DNA of 18,790 nt. Origin: Flavobacteriales bacterium. GTDB taxonomy: Bacteria; Bacteroidota; Bacteroidia; Flavobacteriales_F; PHOS-HE28. The translations under genes and the position numbers were made by a program. The notes under the pieces were generated by a model, which saw only the letters and a list, made by a program, of their open reading frames with translations, was not told where the DNA came from and ran no database searches. Each line of letters opens with the position of its first letter. Positions within the stretch are counted from its first letter, which is position 1. Below, in pieces: positions 16,701 to 18,790 of this stretch. Location: the NCBI GenBank assembly GCA_025455765.1, contig JALOLX010000006.1:1-18790 (forward strand), read 5' to 3'.

Positions 16701-17215
16701 TGCGGACCGTTGTAGTCATAGGCCTCCACGCACAGGCGATACAGTCCTTCCGGCAGTTGACCGGTCTGTACAATAGCCTGTTGTATCTGATCATCGGCGT
16801 TCGTGGTCACGTTCTCCGGCGCAAGGAATTCCATCACCCCTGGCTGTGTGCTCAGTACCACCGAACCACCCGGGGGAATGACGATAGGCGAGGGTCCGCG
16901 ATGCCCAGGTTCGGTGCGCACGAAGAGGTTCGCCGTTGCGTTCGCGAGTATCCCTTCCAAGCGCACCTGCTTCAACTCCTGTGTGGTATTGGTGAGCGTG
17001 ATCACCGCCTGCCCCGAGAGATCGGCGTAGTCGAACACGTAGGCCGAATACGGTGGAATGATGTTGAGCGTGATGATGACCTCTTGGGCGCGGAGGAATG
17101 CAGGGAGGAAGAGGATACAGGTGAATAGGAGTTGGCGAATGGTGGTCGGAATGCTGCGCCATTCGCCATTCACCAATGTCCATTCACCCCTGCGCTTCGC
17201 TTGTGCATTTCCCAT
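10718..17215 (-). CDS. Giant secreted multidomain protein (TANFOR-like N-terminus)
   Basis: 2165 residues. The ATG at 17215 lies 3 nt after the upstream stop, but the first 14 residues look repeat-derived; the GTG at 17173 (residue 15) would give a more normal signal peptide ending FLPAFLRAQ near residue 44. Residues about 45-330 (ITLNIIPPYSAYVFDYADL..., PVFTWTPP) resemble TANFOR-type secreted proteins of Bacteroidota, recognised by eye. A carboxypeptidase-regulatory-like beta domain lies near 343-525 (TDAQGNFVFNVP) and another near 1138-1185 (VRGTVTIDS...NVGEYVMYNVP). A Gly/Ser linker spans about 869-900. The last 700 residues read as long beta sheet ending in a Gly-rich region with a Cys cluster (about 2008-2120). 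There is no T9SS sorting domain and no transmembrane segment. It is likely an envelope or surface scaffold; its function is unknown. Confidence 0.8.
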   Translation of the reverse strand: MGNAQAKRRGEWTLVNGEWRSIPTTIRQLLFTCILFLPAFLRAQEVIITLNIIPPYSAYVFDYADLSGQAVITLTNTTQELKQVRLEGILANATANLFVRTEPGHRGPSPIVIPPGGSVVLSTQPGVMEFLAPENVTTNADDQIQQAIVQTGQLPEGLYRLCVEAYDYNGPQLLSQPGGGCFSFGLYYANPPIITQPVNSTEISAYMTNPVFTWTPPLGNLAGALIEYDLLVTPVFPGQNPNDAIIAARTYVRAQPVLLKEGLLSNVYVRQVQDLPFEQGKQYAMQVTARDRNGSVGISNQGRSEISVFTVGTVDTPVIPYGGTGPGPVGPIIDPGISPAFLSRTLTGKLNYFWHNPSNHGATASSGSGGSVNIGAIGQVGSGSVQNALLNEGNRSGYGDFTQAPLAGVTVQLIQAIQFQGTPTMGSIASALLPGNIMIPSGNSVYVQGQPNMGLPVLATATTDAQGNFVFNVPHVQQIDFSWKQGSVSNIGSFSTTEFNDSYTGTFRRVLMVRVANPARTFYAQPVQFNASLPSTGDLGLFHAQVKSMDVKVRVAQGNDLTVRKDGLEVLLLRKVGGRPSLVPADEASRGDLAADPTITIEGQTYVELARDTSDAQGMAEFRDLVRFDSLPTGNNLYYVWARPPDLFETRHSLVNQPQAMVYAYESDWTPTCFNFHINSLKENCMRPDLASRDGFATLSRAHSRAYKGQDQWLYHVQRTVLRNPAVTATVRNSAAGTQAAFALAEPNANWKLWRINKQGMEILRNGNMSWGAMLEANQPNGFIMASNALVSQGHMVMHASGVTGNDGRIHRKELPIQKEGTVPVGNYYVLDVDKPGFRRTIKVVNRLNLGATSGTINPGTIGQLPSGILNVIGGSNTGSGSTSGSGSSGSSGTNSSEPNSGDVSMLRMGYQYSAGEIFITPRGQVKVVLMNEAGRSIRGKAHYRDPSTGQEGGIVSSISNNLTRNQEVLLTMPSGNGLQIIIIPNDLETYDRDTITVNVPATGTLTTTATVPYKIHRIHVVLRGEPNEPQAVPVGQDPQAVGTRLANARVELVSANPVMYPAIKHPATNPGGTAASVAGQSLVRTTDSQGRVDFAFRASGGSFTFRFYAPDGSSYVTREVSVSSTAGKHWQVKNVQLERGRTVRGTVTIDSAAVANAKVRYTYMGITAEATTNNVGEYVMYNVPRQQLEFQAAKQGYVGMEYDEATGSYNSFGTIATTTISTYDGNIAETIIDFQLRVYGGMDFSRILGFPLEVTAFAEEPDGRARINGWVTVPDSANAVFRMTQTSASGDQLRCVRFLNTVVEPDVLMEAGIPLTRPSNLPMALAVNQVPVGLYPQQGEEPYVYHATLLDTQQGIALDRPAGSDQRGAVNGGVEVSLASFQVSNFSTQQGQGLALVAPAGGMRLPVFASNAQSWFPAAQGYNVSKADGQPIDYTLYGFQANSITAGSILTRDSLVLDTRIHTALEHIPAPDNDLDLAIGTIAFIGGELQPFARTKAFTIPLGQFSLEGTEMNLSNAGFGFKGTLMASGMQLPVNNGLLEPTRFLLGELNAENMSLMGTIPVEALFPAEFGYDAVRPQPAWYVMVSSRDQNVTGARISGQHLDGIPANRDVPITSIWLYSNGAQSVALRSNIPAYPLFGIVDFHLQSMSILPNLLTLSGELNLGIPGFPTFTTAMLYDKTPNGMSAYRLGDFSMPPVATNGVQVAFNKGAQRGSFGIAGNQNCMTFAQGQLTIKGVISDVDPNVFKNLAYTLVKTTQQTKLTVDRDPQQSVRLGGDNPASRILMTDVEGEMWVVQGHAGPEWNTFYIKGNMPEEMGFEPQNGQPQRMRFEVHGDLAVENQQVKLKDIETPFGNINMVYDMQHHRLSGQLNVSHGVSGGPSMSGSAAIVIDKEGFYFMSGLNVTLPDPQITGMAFILLGDYAQRTPEMDALLMQYSLHVQKKMEREFQGFLIQPVLQLLAQNPAAGVAMAQGLMQSGDILPPTYLGLFGSGRFNGFYFNAGAQIPLPVIPNFSIDCSPVATLEMGCDGGIDVRFGANFGSGTFGVGFDTYVDIYMAGGASAGVICAHGRIGLFLTVGLDGVFNTNGNYTITGNGGVQLAGNVTIGGGLCSIEDDCANLSCLHFKVGGTIDLGMQALISNSGSDFTFTMGSNGTNSERNDPPPEEN

Positions 17216-17218
17216 GGC

Positions 17219-18790
17219 TCAGAAGTTCGATCCGTACGTAATGCGTGTCATCGTTTCATCGAAGGAGCGGAACACCGTTTCATCGGCGGCCTCGTTGCGC
17301 ATGTACACGCCTTGCAACGAGAGGCGTCCCTTCTTGTGAATGGCGATACCCAGGTCCACCAAGCCGCTCACGGTGTATCCGTTCTCCTCACCGTTGAAGT
17401 GGTTGCGGTTGAACATGCCGTTGAAGCCCAGTTGCAGCTTGCGTTTCAGCACCGGGAAGCCGAAGCCCGCGCCCGCGCCCAGTGAGCCCACATCACCCTG
17501 ACCCAACACCGTGTTGTTGTAATTGAGCGAGGCCGTGGTGGTGATGGCGCGCTTGATCCAGGTGTGACTGTAAACGAAGGCGCCGACCAATGTGCGCTGG
17601 TCAGGCGCGGCGTTGATGGTTGCCACCGGACTGTTCAGCATTTGGTAGACCGCAACGAACTGCACTGTACGCACATACTTGTCCGTGATGCGGTTCATGT
17701 AAGGCACCAGGGTGAAGTTGTTGCTCACCTGCTTGAAAAGCTCGGCGTCGGGCGAGAGGCGCGTGGGGTTCTGGGTGACACCGAAGTTGGCCCAGCTGGC
17801 ATTGAGGCCGAAGCGCTGCGAAGGGTTCCAATTGAGGCTGACGTTACCAATGAGCCGCTCACTGGTGACCAGCCGTTGGCCCGCGATGTTGTCGCGCTGC
17901 AAGCCGAAGCTGGTGTTGATGTTGACGCGACCACTGTCCAGTCGAAGGCTGGGGGTGATGGTGTATTGTTCGATGTCGTTCTGGAAGAAGTAGGCGCCCA
18001 TACTGCGGTACTCGGGATCCACGCGTTTGTAGGAAAGACCAACTCCCCCACCCTTCGCTTGGTAGTTCAGGCTGGTCTCGCCCGCGCTGAGGTATTGCGT
18101 GCTGATCTTCGCATTGAGCCACCCACCCACGAGGTCTTGAACAATGTTGGACTCACCCGCGACATCACGGCCGGGCTGGCGATCATCCAGGGTGTAGGCG
18201 CTCATCCCGAGGTCGGCCTTCCAGAAGAGCCGCCGCTTATCCTTGCGGTACAGGTCCTTGCGCCACGAGAAGCCCACGGCCGTGTTGCGCTGCGGTGCCA
18301 CACTGTCGCGCTGCACGCTGGTGAGCGAGCTCTCCACATCCCACCCATAGAGGTAGCTGATGTCGAAGTAGCCATCATTGTTGCCGACGCCCACCTTGGC
18401 AGCATAGGCCATGCGCGTGTAGCTGGGCAGCGGGCGGAAGGCCAGCGGGTTGGCGAACTGGGCACTGTCGAGGGCGCTGCTGCGGTTCAAGCGGCCATAC
18501 ATGAAGCCGAAGCGCAGGCCGGTCTTGGGGCCATCGGGCTTGTAGGCGGTGTTGACCTCCACGCCACCTCCGAGAATGCGAAAACCTGCCAGCAGTTGGA
18601 AGGGCATGGTGATACCAAGCACATTGAGCGTGGGCGCACCGCTCAGGGTCCAAGTGAAGGCCTGACGGCGTGGATCGATGCCGTTGACCGAGTAGCTCTC
18701 CATGGAGAAGCTGAGGTTACCGCTAAGGGTGACGGGCTTCTTGAGGTCGACCTTCTGGAGGTCCTGCGCGGATGCGAGCAACGCCATGCC
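17219..18790 (-). CDS. Outer-membrane beta-barrel protein, 5' end outside window
   Basis: At least 522 residues. The first ATG in the window (18787) yields only MALLASAQ before the mature sequence; this looks like the tail of a signal peptide, so the true start is upstream of the window edge. The rest is a series of amphipathic alternating strands with aromatic girdles (for example GLRFGFMYGRLN, YFDISYLYGWDV, GVGLSYKRVD, INTSFGLQRD, GNVSLNWNP, VAVYQML) and ends in ...ITYGSNF, with the terminal Phe typical of outer-membrane barrels. The strand count suggests a barrel larger than 16 strands. There is no plug or TonB box visible in this part. Its stop is 3 nt before the giant protein's start, so the two are translationally coupled and the barrel may anchor or export that protein; that role is inferred. 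Confidence 0.78.
   Translation of the reverse strand, partial: GMALLASAQDLQKVDLKKPVTLSGNLSFSMESYSVNGIDPRRQAFTWTLSGAPTLNVLGITMPFQLLAGFRILGGGVEVNTAYKPDGPKTGLRFGFMYGRLNRSSALDSAQFANPLAFRPLPSYTRMAYAAKVGVGNNDGYFDISYLYGWDVESSLTSVQRDSVAPQRNTAVGFSWRKDLYRKDKRRLFWKADLGMSAYTLDDRQPGRDVAGESNIVQDLVGGWLNAKISTQYLSAGETSLNYQAKGGGVGLSYKRVDPEYRSMGAYFFQNDIEQYTITPSLRLDSGRVNINTSFGLQRDNIAGQRLVTSERLIGNVSLNWNPSQRFGLNASWANFGVTQNPTRLSPDAELFKQVSNNFTLVPYMNRITDKYVRTVQFVAVYQMLNSPVATINAAPDQRTLVGAFVYSHTWIKRAITTTASLNYNNTVLGQGDVGSLGAGAGFGFPVLKRKLQLGFNGMFNRNHFNGEENGYTVSGLVDLGIAIHKKGRLSLQGVYMRNEAADETVFRSFDETMTRITYGSNF

Overview
The window looks like a chromosomal segment of a high-G+C member of the Bacteroidota, probably a Flavobacteriales-like lineage. 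Three things point there: type IX secretion (T9SS) C-terminal sorting domains, a TPR sensor kinase paired with a LytTR regulator, and a giant secreted protein whose N-terminus resembles TANFOR-type proteins. I saw no rRNA, tRNA, CRISPR array or transposase gene.

Layout. 3-437 (+) is the C-terminal end of an unidentified protein. 819-3660 (+) is a two-component pair: a secreted-N-terminus TPR/LytS-type histidine kinase and a REC-LytTR response regulator. 3661-4422 has no credible gene. It holds a perfect 19-bp hairpin, a nested inverted-repeat element of about 320 bp with 13-bp terminal inverted repeats, and a very G+C-rich stretch. 4423-7103 (+) is a tight two-gene unit of secreted proteins that end in similar T9SS sorting domains, followed by a likely terminator. 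7104-7587 is noncoding and rich in inverted repeats. 7588-8475 (+) is a visibly AT-rich foreign gene cut in two by one in-frame TAA. 8476-8641 is noncoding and holds a probable terminator for the minus-strand operon.

8642-18790 is a minus-strand surface-protein operon. Its transcription order is an outer-membrane beta-barrel protein (5' end outside the window), a 2165-residue secreted protein starting 3 nt after the barrel's stop, and a fibronectin-type-III repeat protein. The coupling suggests a cell-envelope assembly in which the barrel anchors or exports the large proteins. This is inference; no function was shown.

The strongest observations are: the AT-rich gene split by one stop codon; a dispersed palindrome inserted in frame in the kinase ATP lid, with a second copy of its core just past the kinase gene; the nested inverted-repeat element at 3722-4040; and the three-gene surface operon.
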